A stretch of 64,000 bases of DNA from Planctomycetota bacterium (GTDB lineage Bacteria; Planctomycetota; PLA2; JAEUHO01), in contig JACKGW010000012.1 in assembly GCA_020631815.1 (NCBI GenBank), forward strand, positions 1-64,000, given 5' to 3'. A program made the position numbers and the translations under genes. The first letter of the stretch is position 1. Each line of letters starts with the position of its first letter. The notes under the pieces were generated by a model. The model saw only the letters and a list, made by a program, of their open reading frames with translations. It did not search any database and was not told the origin of the DNA. This document shows, piece by piece, positions 15,859 to 25,625 of the stretch.

Positions 15859-16203
15859 GTGTCAGCTCCGATGCGCTCGCTCGGCGTCGACGTCCATGGC
15901 CGCTGGGCCCTGGACCACGGCGCCATCGTGGACGACCTCGTGGGCCGTGGCCTGGTCCCCGAGGACGGTCGCGCGCGGGCGATCGAGGCCCTGCGCGCGC
16001 GCTTCGGCCACCCGGTGCTCACCCTGGCCCCAGATGGCCGGGCCGAGTCCCGCTCGGAGCGCACGTCGGCCCGCGGTCGCTGGAGCCGCCGGGGGGACCG
16101 CGTGGAGCTCCTCTGCGGTGGGCCGACGACGCACCTCAGCGTGAGCGAGGGCCAGCTGGCGGCCCGCGGAGGCGCCGTCGCCATCGTCTACCGACGCATC
16201 TGA
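15859..16203 (+). CDS. Small hypothetical protein
   Basis: A 114-residue protein with no signal peptide or membrane segment. The GTG start has GGAGGAGG just upstream. The N-terminal half (VDVHGRWALDHGAIVDDLVGRGLVPEDGRARAIEALRARFGHP) looks helical, and the C-terminal half is beta-rich and basic. I do not recognise the family. Two tandem palindromes lie in its upstream region, so it may be tightly controlled. Confidence 0.55.
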   Translation: MSAPMRSLGVDVHGRWALDHGAIVDDLVGRGLVPEDGRARAIEALRARFGHPVLTLAPDGRAESRSERTSARGRWSRRGDRVELLCGGPTTHLSVSEGQLAARGGAVAIVYRRI

Positions 16204-16311
16204 GTCGGCGAACCGCGGAATCTCGAAACAGGGTGAGGTTCGGGGCGCCGCGAATGCGGGGACCCCTCTGGAGGCCGGCGCTCCTGTGGCGCCGGGTCCT
16301 CGGAGGCCCCG

Positions 16312-18768
16312 ATGCGTCGCCCGTCGCTTCATCCCGCGCTGTTGCTGCTCGCCTTCCTCGTGCTCCTCGGATGCGGCCACGGCCGCGGATCGGCACCCAC
16401 TGCTCCCGAGCCGGGGGAGCTCGAGGCTGTGCGCATCGTGGGGATCGTGGCGCCCCCCAAGGGAGGGCCCGCCATCGGCGACCTCACCGTGTGGACGGCC
16501 TACGGCGCCGCGAGTCCCGATGCGTCCGGTGCGTTCGACGTGCAGGGCCTCCGGCCAGGATCGATGCTCGTGTTCGTCGGAAACGCCTCCGGCGACGTGG
16601 CGCTCATGGGCTACTGCGATGACGCGCACACCACGATCGACGTGCACAGCACGGCGGTGGCCCTGCTCTACACGACGATCGGTGCGTACTACCTGACGCC
16701 CAAGGAGCAGGTCGAGGCGCTGGCGCTCCTGCGCAACGAGCCCGAGGCCGTCGAGCTGGCTGCGGTGCTACGCGAGGCGATGACGACAGGTGGAGCCACC
16801 TCGTTGGCCGAGGGTACGGACACGATCGCACCCGCCGTGGCTGCCGCCCGCGCCTCGCTGCTGGACCCCCGGCGCCGCAACGGTCCCGTCGCCATCCAGA
16901 TCCTCCCGCCGGGCGAGCGCAGCGGCATCCGCGTGGACGAAGAGTCCGCGGGCATGCTGCAGATCGTCAACCGCTTCCGTCGTCGTGCGATCGCGATCAC
17001 GCAGCGCATCAGCTACGTGGAAGACGATGGCACGCCCAACGGCAACCTGGTCGAGACGCCCGGCGAGCCCATCGTGAGTCATCGCGTCTCCCCGACGGTG
17101 GGGTTGTCCTCCGCGTTGGCCACCGTCTACGAGATCGCACGTGGACGGGGCATCTACCAGCCGGTCACGGCGGCCGTCCCCGTACCGATCGAGCCGACCG
17201 ACGCACTCGCCACGAACTACGAGGTCTTCGTCGCGGGCCTCGGCACCTCGGGCGGGGACTGGGACCAGCTCTCGCTGGCCCAGCTCGAGGCCGTCGAGGG
17301 CATCTACGCCGAGGCGGGCCTGTTCGACTTCATGCTGCCGATCTTCCTCAACGTGGCGTTGCCCACGGGCGTGGCCGCACTCCGCTCGTCGGGCATCGAG
17401 CAGTCAGCCCAGAGCCTGGACTCGTTTCGACAGCTGACGAGCTTCGTTGCCGCGGTCATCCCGCAGTTCATCGAGGCGATGCGCGGCGGCAACACCGGCG
17501 ATGCGATGCGGATCCTCTTCGAAGCCGTCCTCGACACCGAAGCGGGCCGTCAGGCGCTGGGCAGCTGCATCGACTCCGTGGTCCGGCTGATCTTCCGCGC
17601 CGTGGGCGAGAGCCTTCCGGCAACCGTGCTGACGGGGGCCGCGCTGCAGCAGGCCTTGGCGGGGCTGACGGTGGTGAACATCGCCCTGACGCTCGTGGAC
17701 ACCGCGTTCCAGGCGAGTCACGTCTCGCAATCCAATCTTGCCGATCGTTGGATGGTCCGCTCCAACCGCGGGCGCGTGACGCTCTCGCCGCCTCGCGCAC
17801 GGACCGATCCTGACACGCCGATCCGCTGGTTCACGGCCACCGTGGCCAACCCTCCCACGGGGCAGTTGCGCTACGTCTGGCAGGTCCAGAACGGGCACGG
17901 CGGCGTGCGCCGGGGTGAGGACCCGCCGATGGCCACGCTGGACACCACGGACAACCAAGTGGAGTTCGTACCGGACGGCTCGACGGGCGACGAGGTACTG
18001 GCGCTGACCGTCTACGACCCGGACGGCGAGCTCCTCGCCGAGACGAGCGCGCCCATCGAGATCCGTGACGCGGAGGTCTACATCGCGCCCGACGAGGTCT
18101 CGCTGCACCCGGGGGACGAGGGCTTCTTCGAGGCCTTGATCAACCCCCTGCCACCAGGCTTCCCCAATGGCTACACGTTCCGCTGGAGCGCGACCCAGGA
18201 CCAGGGCACCGTCAGCTCGCCGATCCTCGACATGGAGACGGTGACGGAGTTCCTCGAGTACCGCGTCGACGACGGCGCGAGCTACGGCACCAGCGACACG
18301 ATCTCCGTGGAGATCTTCGACGGCACGGTGGCTCCTGCGGAGTCGGTCGGCACGGCCACGGCGACGGTGCTCGTCGAGGAACGGCGCAGCGTGATTCCCG
18401 GCACGTTCCAGGTCGTCATCGAGCCCACCGACGCGTTCGGGACCATCGCCACGACGGCCTTCGTGGTGTTCGCGCCCCAGCCCGACGCCATCCGCTACCG
18501 CGTGGTGGGGGACGGGGGCTTTGACTTCGCGTTCTACGGCTCCCACATCGACGTCACGGTCCAGGCAAGCGCCGTGCGGTCGTTGGGCCCCGACGACGTC
18601 ATCGAGGCGACGCCGCCGAGCACCAGCTACATCCCCAGCGCGGACGAGGGTCTGGTGGGCCTCTCGGCCGGCTTCCAGAACATCGCGGCGCCCAACACGA
18701 CCGTGGACTGGATGAAGGACCGCTTCGGGGAGTTCCGCTTCAAGGTCTACGTGACGTACGGCCCGTGA
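16312..18768 (+). CDS. Large lipoprotein with Ig-like/PKD-like C-terminal region
   Basis: An 818-residue exported lipoprotein. The signal peptide ends in the lipobox LLGC with Cys21. The first 140 residues contain a beta-sandwich of the carboxypeptidase-regulatory type (VRIVGIVAPPKGGPAIGDLTVWTAYG then DASGAFDVQGLRPGS). The middle, to about residue 480, is helical and hydrophobic in places. The last third has three or so Ig/PKD-like units (IEIRDAEVYIAPDEVSLHPGDEGFFEALI and FRWSATQDQGTVSSPILDMETVTEF). Such modules serve in surface attachment or as spacers. The ATG has GGAGG five bases upstream. The specific role is unknown. Confidence 0.7.
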   Translation: MRRPSLHPALLLLAFLVLLGCGHGRGSAPTAPEPGELEAVRIVGIVAPPKGGPAIGDLTVWTAYGAASPDASGAFDVQGLRPGSMLVFVGNASGDVALMGYCDDAHTTIDVHSTAVALLYTTIGAYYLTPKEQVEALALLRNEPEAVELAAVLREAMTTGGATSLAEGTDTIAPAVAAARASLLDPRRRNGPVAIQILPPGERSGIRVDEESAGMLQIVNRFRRRAIAITQRISYVEDDGTPNGNLVETPGEPIVSHRVSPTVGLSSALATVYEIARGRGIYQPVTAAVPVPIEPTDALATNYEVFVAGLGTSGGDWDQLSLAQLEAVEGIYAEAGLFDFMLPIFLNVALPTGVAALRSSGIEQSAQSLDSFRQLTSFVAAVIPQFIEAMRGGNTGDAMRILFEAVLDTEAGRQALGSCIDSVVRLIFRAVGESLPATVLTGAALQQALAGLTVVNIALTLVDTAFQASHVSQSNLADRWMVRSNRGRVTLSPPRARTDPDTPIRWFTATVANPPTGQLRYVWQVQNGHGGVRRGEDPPMATLDTTDNQVEFVPDGSTGDEVLALTVYDPDGELLAETSAPIEIRDAEVYIAPDEVSLHPGDEGFFEALINPLPPGFPNGYTFRWSATQDQGTVSSPILDMETVTEFLEYRVDDGASYGTSDTISVEIFDGTVAPAESVGTATATVLVEERRSVIPGTFQVVIEPTDAFGTIATTAFVVFAPQPDAIRYRVVGDGGFDFAFYGSHIDVTVQASAVRSLGPDDVIEATPPSTSYIPSADEGLVGLSAGFQNIAAPNTTVDWMKDRFGEFRFKVYVTYGP

Positions 18769-18825
18769 AGGCGGGCGCAGTGGCGCCTTTCGTCCTCGGG
18801 GGCGCTTCGGCAGAATGCGGTCGCG

Positions 18826-19404
18826 ATGCCGACCGCCGACCGCCCGAGCCCCGACGTGACCCTGTGGCTCGAACGAGCCCGGCAGGGGGACGCGCAGGCG
18901 CTGGAGCAGGCCCTCGAGCATCTCTACGCCGAGATCAAGTCGATCGCACAGGCCCGCATGCGGGCCTTTGCGCCCTCGCACACGCTGCAGCCCACGGCCC
19001 TGGTCAACGAGGCCATGCTCCGCCTCGTCGGACGCTCGACGCCTTGGGAGAGCCGAGGGCACTTCCTGGGCGTGGCCGCACGCGCGATGCGCTCGATCCT
19101 CGCCGATCACGCCCGCGCCCGCGGCGCGCAGAAGCGTGGGGGCAACCGCAAGCGTGAGCCGCTGGACGCCGCCGTGGCCTGGTTCGAGGAGAACCGCGTG
19201 GACCTCTTGGCGCTCGACGACGCCCTGAAGCGCTTCGCGCAGCTCGACGCCCGTGCCGCGCAGATCGTCGAGCTGCGCTACTTCGCCGGCCTGACGCAGG
19301 CCGAGATCGCCGAGATGTTGGATGTATCCGTAGCGACCGTGGAGCGCGACTGGGTCGCGGCACGCGGCTGGTTGCAGCGCGAGCTCTCGAAGGGGGTCTC
19401 GTGA
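18826..19404 (+). CDS. ECF sigma factor of the Sigma70_ECF family paired with a Ser/Thr kinase
   Basis: A 192-residue sigma factor. Region 2 has the hallmarks of the PF07638/TIGR02999-type ECFs common in Planctomycetota and Acidobacteriota: LEHLYAEIKSIAQARM, LQPTALVNEAMLRLVG and GHFLGVAARAMRSILADHARAR. Region 4 is VELRYFAGLTQAEIAEMLDVSVATVERDWVAARGWL. Its stop overlaps the GTG of the downstream kinase gene in GTGA, so the two are translationally coupled. ECFs of this type that sit beside kinases are thought to be switched on by phosphorylation rather than by an anti-sigma factor, and no anti-sigma gene is present here. Confidence 0.9.
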   Translation: MPTADRPSPDVTLWLERARQGDAQALEQALEHLYAEIKSIAQARMRAFAPSHTLQPTALVNEAMLRLVGRSTPWESRGHFLGVAARAMRSILADHARARGAQKRGGNRKREPLDAAVAWFEENRVDLLALDDALKRFAQLDARAAQIVELRYFAGLTQAEIAEMLDVSVATVERDWVAARGWLQRELSKGVS

Positions 19405-22118
19405 GCGAGGCCGCCGAACGCTGGGCGACCGTCAAGCGCATCTGCAACGAGGTGGCGGAGACCGCGGAGAACGAGCGGGCCGCGTTGCTGGACGCGCTCA
19501 CCAAGGACCAGCCCGAGCTGCGCGAGGACGTGGGCTCGCTGCTCGACGCGTGCCGCGAGGCGGAGGCAGCGCTTCCCGTGCCGGATGCACGGACGTTCCA
19601 AGGGTGGTTCGCAGGCGAAGGTGCCACGGACCGCCACCTCGGGCCGTACCGCATCGTGCGCGAGATCGCCTCCGGCGGCATGGGCGTGGTCTACGAGGCC
19701 GAGCAGGACGAACCCAAGCGGCGCGTCGCGCTGAAGGTGCTGCGCGCAGGCCTCGACTCGGAGGAAGCCCGGAGTCGCTTCCAACGCGAGGCGCGCATCC
19801 TGGGAAACCTCCAAGACGCCGGCATCGCGGCGCTCTACGGGGTGGGCACGCACGAAGCCGCTTCGGGCGAGCGCGTGCCCTACCTCGTGATGGAGCTGGT
19901 TCGCGGCGGGCGGCCCATCACGGCCTACGCCGATGCCCACCACCTGGACCTGAAGCGGCGACTCCAGCTGTTCCTCGATGCGGCCGCCGCTGTCGCAGCG
20001 GGCCATCGCCGCGGCATCATCCACCGTGACCTCAAGCCCGACAACGTGCTCGTCGACGACGCGGGCCACGTCAAGGTGGTCGACTTCGGCATCGCCCGCA
20101 TCACGGCCGCCGACTTGGCGCCGAGTGCCGTCACGGCCACGGGCCTGCTCATGGGGACGTTCGGGTACATCGCGCCCGAGCAGCTCGACGGCCGGGCCAG
20201 CGCCGACGACGTCCGCATGGATGTGTACGCCTTGGGCGCGCTCCTGTACTTGCTGCTGACGGGCCACACGCCGCTGGACCTCGGCAACCTCGACGTGTTG
20301 GCGGCCGTTCGCGCCACGCTCGAGCAGCCCGTGACACCGCCCACGCGCTACGTGCCCGACATGCCGCGCGACCTCGCGCTGGTGGTGACGAAGGCACTCG
20401 CCAAGGAGCCCGACGCCCGCTACGCGTCCGTCGACGCCTTGGCGGAAGACGTGGAGCACTTCCTTGCCAACGAGCCGATCCGCGCTCGTCCGCCCTCGGT
20501 CTCCTACCAGATGCGCCTCTTCGCGCGGCGTCATCGCGTGGGCGTGGCCGCGGCGATGGTCGTGGCGCTCGCGCTGGGCGCAGCCACCTGGTTCAGCCTG
20601 CGGGCCGCGCATCGGGAAGCCGAACAGGCGCGTCGCGCCGTGGCTTCCGAGAAGCGGGCCACCGGCCTGCTCGTCGGCAGCCAGGACCTGGTCCGGTCGC
20701 TCTTCACCGACCTGTACGACGACCTGGAGAAGGTGCCCGGCACGTTGCCCGCGCGGCTGGCGCTGGTCCGCCGCCTCGAGACCGGGATGCAGTCGGTGCA
20801 GCTGCACGCCGCCGACGATCCACGCGTGCTCAGGCTCGCAGGCCTCGTGCACATGCACGTGGGGCTGCTCAACTTCCGCACCGGCGGCGACCACCTTGGT
20901 CGGCCCGAGGCGGCCCTGGCAGCCTTTGCGCAAGCGCGCCGCGCCTTCGAGCTGGTGCTCGAGCAGGTGGATGGCGACCCGGAAGCGAGCCTCATCGATC
21001 GCATGCATCTCGCGGAGACGCTCGGGTACACCGCCGACGTCGACTTCTTTCTCGGCCGCACGACCGAGGCCCGCGATGCAGCTCTCGATGTGGTAGACCG
21101 GCTCGCAGCCCTGCACCGCGAGGCGCCCGGCGAGACGAGCATCCGGGATGTGCTGGCCGGACAACGCACGCGCCTCGCCAGCATGCAGCGTGGCCTGGAG
21201 CAGATCCAGCCGGCCATCGAGACGCTGGAAGACGCGCTTGCCGACCTGCCAGCCCTGGAGGACATCGCGCCCGAGGACACGGTCACGCTCGGCACGCGCG
21301 GCTACGCCCACGCCGTGCTCGGCGAGATCTTGCGTGACGAAGGCAAGCTCGACGAAGCGCGCGTCCAGCTGCAGGCGGCCCTCGAGGCCTTCGAGAAGCT
21401 CGTCCAGGGGCATCCCGAAGATCCGAGTGCGGGCAGCCGGTTGGGCAGGGCGCACGGCGAGCTGGGCGTGCTCGCCTTCCGTGCCAACGACCTCGCGACG
21501 GCGGAGGCCCATCTCGCCAAGGCGCTCGAGCTCGGGCGCGCGCAGGCAGCGCGCGACGCCGAAGATCGCCAAGCGCAACAGTCCCTGCAGATCGACCTCG
21601 CCCGCATGGCGACGCTGCGCGAGGCCCAGGATCGACTGCCCGACGCGATCGACTTCCAGACCGAGGCCGTCGGCATCATCCGCGCGCTCGCCGACGAAGC
21701 CCCGGATGCCTTCGTTGCCCAGCTCGAGCTGCGCATCGCGCTCAACCATCTTGGTGGTCAGCTGACGCGCGGCGAGCGGGTGGCCGAGGCCGTGCCCGTG
21801 TTCGAAGAGGCCCATGCGCTCGCCCAGCGTCTGGTCGAGGCCCACCCCGACGACGCGCGCGCCCGCCTCTCCTGGGCCGAAGCCCTGGACGCCTTGGGCA
21901 TCGCCCGCTGGTCCAGTGCCGTGGCCCTTCCGCCCGAGGACAAGCGCGCCCCGATCGAGGCCGCGCGCGAGCTCTTCGTGGAGAGCCTCGCCGTCCACCA
22001 GGCCCTGGCCGACGACGGCCTCCTGCCGGCCACGCACCGCGAGGTCCTCGACCTCTTGCCCCGCAAGATCGACGTCTGCGACCAGAACCTCGCCACGATC
22101 ACCGAATTGGGTCACTAG
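19401..22118 (+). CDS. Pkn/PknB-type Ser/Thr protein kinase with TPR-like C-terminal domain
   Basis: A 905-residue membrane protein. Residues 83-355 are a complete Hanks-type kinase: Gly-rich loop IASGGMGVV, catalytic Lys112 in VALKVL, HRDLKPDN at 208-215, DFG at 228-230 and the APE motif in GYIAPEQL. One transmembrane segment lies at about 380-400, followed by some 500 residues of helical repeats (TPR-like, for example GYAHAVLGEILRDEGKLDEARVQLQAALEAFEKL). The start overlaps the sigma stop. All catalytic residues are intact, so it should be active. It likely phosphorylates the partner sigma factor; the signal is probably read by the C-terminal part. Confidence 0.93.
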   Translation: MSEAAERWATVKRICNEVAETAENERAALLDALTKDQPELREDVGSLLDACREAEAALPVPDARTFQGWFAGEGATDRHLGPYRIVREIASGGMGVVYEAEQDEPKRRVALKVLRAGLDSEEARSRFQREARILGNLQDAGIAALYGVGTHEAASGERVPYLVMELVRGGRPITAYADAHHLDLKRRLQLFLDAAAAVAAGHRRGIIHRDLKPDNVLVDDAGHVKVVDFGIARITAADLAPSAVTATGLLMGTFGYIAPEQLDGRASADDVRMDVYALGALLYLLLTGHTPLDLGNLDVLAAVRATLEQPVTPPTRYVPDMPRDLALVVTKALAKEPDARYASVDALAEDVEHFLANEPIRARPPSVSYQMRLFARRHRVGVAAAMVVALALGAATWFSLRAAHREAEQARRAVASEKRATGLLVGSQDLVRSLFTDLYDDLEKVPGTLPARLALVRRLETGMQSVQLHAADDPRVLRLAGLVHMHVGLLNFRTGGDHLGRPEAALAAFAQARRAFELVLEQVDGDPEASLIDRMHLAETLGYTADVDFFLGRTTEARDAALDVVDRLAALHREAPGETSIRDVLAGQRTRLASMQRGLEQIQPAIETLEDALADLPALEDIAPEDTVTLGTRGYAHAVLGEILRDEGKLDEARVQLQAALEAFEKLVQGHPEDPSAGSRLGRAHGELGVLAFRANDLATAEAHLAKALELGRAQAARDAEDRQAQQSLQIDLARMATLREAQDRLPDAIDFQTEAVGIIRALADEAPDAFVAQLELRIALNHLGGQLTRGERVAEAVPVFEEAHALAQRLVEAHPDDARARLSWAEALDALGIARWSSAVALPPEDKRAPIEAARELFVESLAVHQALADDGLLPATHREVLDLLPRKIDVCDQNLATITELGH

Positions 22119-22166
22119 CGGACGGCAGGTTGCAACGCGCGGCCCGCTTGCGGCAAGAGGGGGTAG

Positions 22167-25100
22167 GTGGACCGGCTTGCCTCCCTCTTCCAGCGCTACC
22201 GGACGCGGCATGACGTCGCGGCGCTGGGGCACGTGTTCGACCGGGCGGCTCCCGACCTCATCCGGGTAGCGCTGCACCTGACGAGGTGTCCGTCCCTCGC
22301 CGAGGACGCCGTGCAGTCCACGTTCCTCGTGGCCATCGAGCGGGCCGAGACGTTCGACGCCGGCCGCCCCCTCATGCCGTGGCTGGTGGGCATCCTCCGC
22401 AACGTCGTCCGCCAGCAGCGACGAAAGGGGCAGCGGCTGGCGCACGGCGAGGGCCCCGAGTCCGTAACCGAGCCCACGTCCGTCCTCGACCGCGCGTTGG
22501 ACGAGCTGGTGTGGACCGATCGCATCGCCGAGGTGGTCGAGACCTTCCCGCCCGCGTGGCGGCAGGCGTTCGTGCTGCGCTACCGGCACGGGCTTGCACC
22601 GGCCGAGATCGCGGACGTGACGGCGACCGCACCGGCGACGGTCCGCAGCCATCTGCACAGGGGCCTGCTGCGCCTGCAGCGCACGCTGCCCACGACCTGC
22701 GAGCAGCGACCCGCCGTGGTGCTCCTGCCCCTGCTGGGCCTCGACGGCCTGCGTCGCGCCGTCCTGACGCGGGCGGCTGCCGGGGCAACCGCCGCGCCCG
22801 CGCTGGCCACCCCCGTGATCCCTGGAGCGCTCATGGTGAAGAAGCTCGCGCCGTGGTTGTTGGTCCTGCTCGTCCCGGCCCTGTTCGCAACGGGCTTGAT
22901 CCAGCTGCCGAGCCACGCGCCTGACGACGCCGATCCAGCGACGTCCCTCGAGTCGGGAACGGCATCGAGTCGCGCGCCCACCCTCGAAGCGGCGCCGACG
23001 GCGGTGGCGCTGGGCGATGCGCCGGGCGCAGCCGACATCGACCTGCCCGCCACGGCCGGACTCGAGAACGTCGATCGCGACCGCGACGTGCACGGAATCA
23101 TCGTGGACGCGGCGGGGCAACCCGTTGCGGGTGCAGAGCTGAAGCTCGTGCGCTACCCGTGGGGGGGTGTGGATCTCTGGACGGGGGGCTTCAAGAGTCG
23201 CAGCGTCGAGGGGCCGTCGGGGCGCAGTGCACGCGACGGCACGTTCCGCCTGCCGTGGAACCGCGACCAAGTCGGACGCCTGCGCGTGCGCGCCACGGGC
23301 TATGCGCCGCTCTACGTGGACGACACGGGAGCCGGCGAGAGGCTGCGCATCGTCCTGGCGGCCGCCGCCACCTTGCGCGTCACGGTGCGCGGTCCGGACG
23401 AGGAGCTGCTGGAGGGCATCGAGGTGCACGCCTCGTACCGCGATCGCGCGACGGGCCAGCGCGTGCGCTCGACGGCCACGACGGATGCGGAGGGCGCGGC
23501 CGAGCTTGCGGACCTCCCGCAGGGCCTCACGGTGAAGCTGGGGGCGACGCTCGAAGGCACGCCTTGGCACCTCGACGATGCGATGTCCGTCGACCTGCCG
23601 CTTGCGCCTTCCCACGCCGCCAGGCTGGACCTGACGCGCGCGGCCGTGCTCACCGGGCGGGTGTTGGACGATGCTACGGGCCGTCCGATCGAGGGCGCCT
23701 CCATCTGCGTGGGCTGTGGTCACGTCACCTCGAAGGTGCGCGCGGACGAGGGCGGCGCCTTCACGCTGCCTCTCGTGGACCGCGCATCGAGCTCGCGCAA
23801 CGACATCGAAGCGTGGGCCCCGGGCTACGCACGCACGATGCAGATGGCGAGCGTCGGTAGTCCCGTCGAGCTTCGCCTCGTGCGCGGGTGCGTCCTGCGC
23901 GGGCAGGTCGTGGATCGCACGGGCAAGCCGGTGGGGGGCGCTCGCGTAGCCGCCGTGGGTACGGACTTCCACGGCGAGACGCAGCACCTCTCGTTCGCCG
24001 CCGTCGAGTCGGGAGACGACGGACGCTTCGCGCTGGAGGATCTCGATCTCCGGCTTCCGCACACGATCTCGGTGGCCGCCGCCGGACACGGACGATGCCT
24101 CTTCGACATCGATGCGTGTGCTCCCTTGCCGGAGCGCGACGTGGGCACCCTGCCGCTCGGTCGGGCGTGCATCGTTCGCGGCACCTTGACCACGCCCGAC
24201 GGCACGCCCGTGCCGAACGCGGACGTCACCTGCGAGGGCGCCAACGACGACCGCGTGCGCCTGCGCGCCGAGACGGACGAGCCCGCGCAGATGAGCTACG
24301 GACGCACCGTCGAACGCAAGACCGACGACCTCGGCCGCTTCTCGTTCCCCGACTTGGCGCCGGGCACCTACCAGGTGCAGGCCCTGCCGTGGACGTCCCG
24401 AGCGGTTCGACGGCAGGTGCGCGTGGACGGCGACACGCCTGTGCTGGAGGTCGATCTGCAGGTGGTGGACGTCCGCACCGTCCGTGTGCAGGTCGTGGAC
24501 GACGAAGGCACGCCGCTCCCCGAGTTCCACGTCTCGGTCTACGGCGGCGGCATGGCCGACCACATGTTCCATGGGACCGATGCCCACGGCGTCGCCCGCA
24601 TCGACCTGCCGCGCGGCCAGGCGGTGCGGCTCATTGCCTCCGTGCCCCGTGGACGCCCCTACCTCTCGGGCAGCATGCTGCAGGTGGCCGCGGACGCGAC
24701 GGAGGCCACGCTGGTGATGCAGCGCGCGCTCTTGACCAAGGGCACCGTCCTGGATCCCGACGGCCAGCCGCTACGCGGCGCGATCGTTCGTGTCGCCGAG
24801 GAAGGCGAGTCCCGCGTGCTCAACGCGCACGCCGAAGACGACGGCACGTTCACGATCGCCCAGCGCGCTGGCGCCATCAGCGACTTCCGCTTCGAGGGGC
24901 GCATCGTCCGCATGGGCGTGGGTACACCCGAGGACTACACGCTGCCGCTGTCGGGCGAGGCCACGGGGATCTCCGCAGGCGACACCAACGTGGTGATCCG
25001 CACGCACCGCGACGAGACGTACCGCAGCGTGACCGTTGTCGTCACGGAGCCCGACGGTACGCCGGCCGAGTTCATCTACGTGCTGACCGAGGGCGTCAAG

Positions 25101-25535
25101 GGCAACGAGACCAAGACCGACGGGCGTGGGCGCGCAGAGGTCCATCGCCTTCCCGACGCCGACGTGGTCTTGCGCTTCTCCTCGCCGCTGTTCAAGCCGC
25201 CGCCCTTCCTCATGCCCGAGCCCCTCACCGTGCGCCCGGCGGGCCAGACCGTGAACGTCCGCCTGCGCCCAGCCAACGTCCTCGAGGGCACCGTGGTGGG
25301 CCCCGCCGACGAGTCCGGCCTCGGCTGGCAAGTCGAAGCGAGGGTCGCCGGCGAGGTCGTCGCCGAGGGCCGCACGGACCTCGACGGCACCTTCCGCCTG
25401 CTCTTCCCGACCACCACGACGCTCGTCGACGAAGTCACCGCCACCGCCACGATCGGCGACCAGCCCTGCGCCGCCTCCGCCTACCGCGTCGAGGTTCCCC
25501 GGCGCGACCTGGGCCTCAAGCTAGAGCCGCGCTGA
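22167..25535 (+). CDS. Membrane-tethered ECF sigma factor fused to carboxypeptidase-regulatory-like repeats (second copy)
   Basis: A 1122-residue protein with the same plan as the one at 11649 but with little sequence identity. Residues 1-175 are an ECF sigma factor (HLTRCPSLAEDAVQSTFLVAIER, PWLVGILRNVVRQQRR and the region 4 helix GLAPAEIADVTATAPATVRSHLHRGLLRL). A transmembrane segment lies at about 226-245 after MVKK. The rest is a string of CarboxypepD_reg-like units, beginning HGIIVDAAGQPVAGAELKL and including GRVLDDATGRPIEGASICV and GQVVDRTGKPVGGARVAAV. The GTG has AGAGGGGG upstream. It lies 48 bases after the kinase and may be in the same transcript. Confidence 0.85.
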   Translation: MDRLASLFQRYRTRHDVAALGHVFDRAAPDLIRVALHLTRCPSLAEDAVQSTFLVAIERAETFDAGRPLMPWLVGILRNVVRQQRRKGQRLAHGEGPESVTEPTSVLDRALDELVWTDRIAEVVETFPPAWRQAFVLRYRHGLAPAEIADVTATAPATVRSHLHRGLLRLQRTLPTTCEQRPAVVLLPLLGLDGLRRAVLTRAAAGATAAPALATPVIPGALMVKKLAPWLLVLLVPALFATGLIQLPSHAPDDADPATSLESGTASSRAPTLEAAPTAVALGDAPGAADIDLPATAGLENVDRDRDVHGIIVDAAGQPVAGAELKLVRYPWGGVDLWTGGFKSRSVEGPSGRSARDGTFRLPWNRDQVGRLRVRATGYAPLYVDDTGAGERLRIVLAAAATLRVTVRGPDEELLEGIEVHASYRDRATGQRVRSTATTDAEGAAELADLPQGLTVKLGATLEGTPWHLDDAMSVDLPLAPSHAARLDLTRAAVLTGRVLDDATGRPIEGASICVGCGHVTSKVRADEGGAFTLPLVDRASSSRNDIEAWAPGYARTMQMASVGSPVELRLVRGCVLRGQVVDRTGKPVGGARVAAVGTDFHGETQHLSFAAVESGDDGRFALEDLDLRLPHTISVAAAGHGRCLFDIDACAPLPERDVGTLPLGRACIVRGTLTTPDGTPVPNADVTCEGANDDRVRLRAETDEPAQMSYGRTVERKTDDLGRFSFPDLAPGTYQVQALPWTSRAVRRQVRVDGDTPVLEVDLQVVDVRTVRVQVVDDEGTPLPEFHVSVYGGGMADHMFHGTDAHGVARIDLPRGQAVRLIASVPRGRPYLSGSMLQVAADATEATLVMQRALLTKGTVLDPDGQPLRGAIVRVAEEGESRVLNAHAEDDGTFTIAQRAGAISDFRFEGRIVRMGVGTPEDYTLPLSGEATGISAGDTNVVIRTHRDETYRSVTVVVTEPDGTPAEFIYVLTEGVKGNETKTDGRGRAEVHRLPDADVVLRFSSPLFKPPPFLMPEPLTVRPAGQTVNVRLRPANVLEGTVVGPADESGLGWQVEARVAGEVVAEGRTDLDGTFRLLFPTTTTLVDEVTATATIGDQPCAASAYRVEVPRRDLGLKLEPR

Positions 25536-25625
25536 GGCGCTGGATCCTGGCCGCCCGCTGCGTGCGGATGGCTCCCCAGCCTCGTACCGTGGGCCCGCGT
25601 CGCCAACGAGTCCGGGGAGCTGCCG

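Noticed and set aside
19278..24587. Very long open frame on the minus strand across the kinase and sigma-fusion genes
   Set aside because: It is antisense to three well-supported genes with intact kinase and sigma motifs. The peptide is low-complexity Arg/Gly/His/Val and has no domain. In DNA this GC-rich, antisense frames stay open by codon bias.
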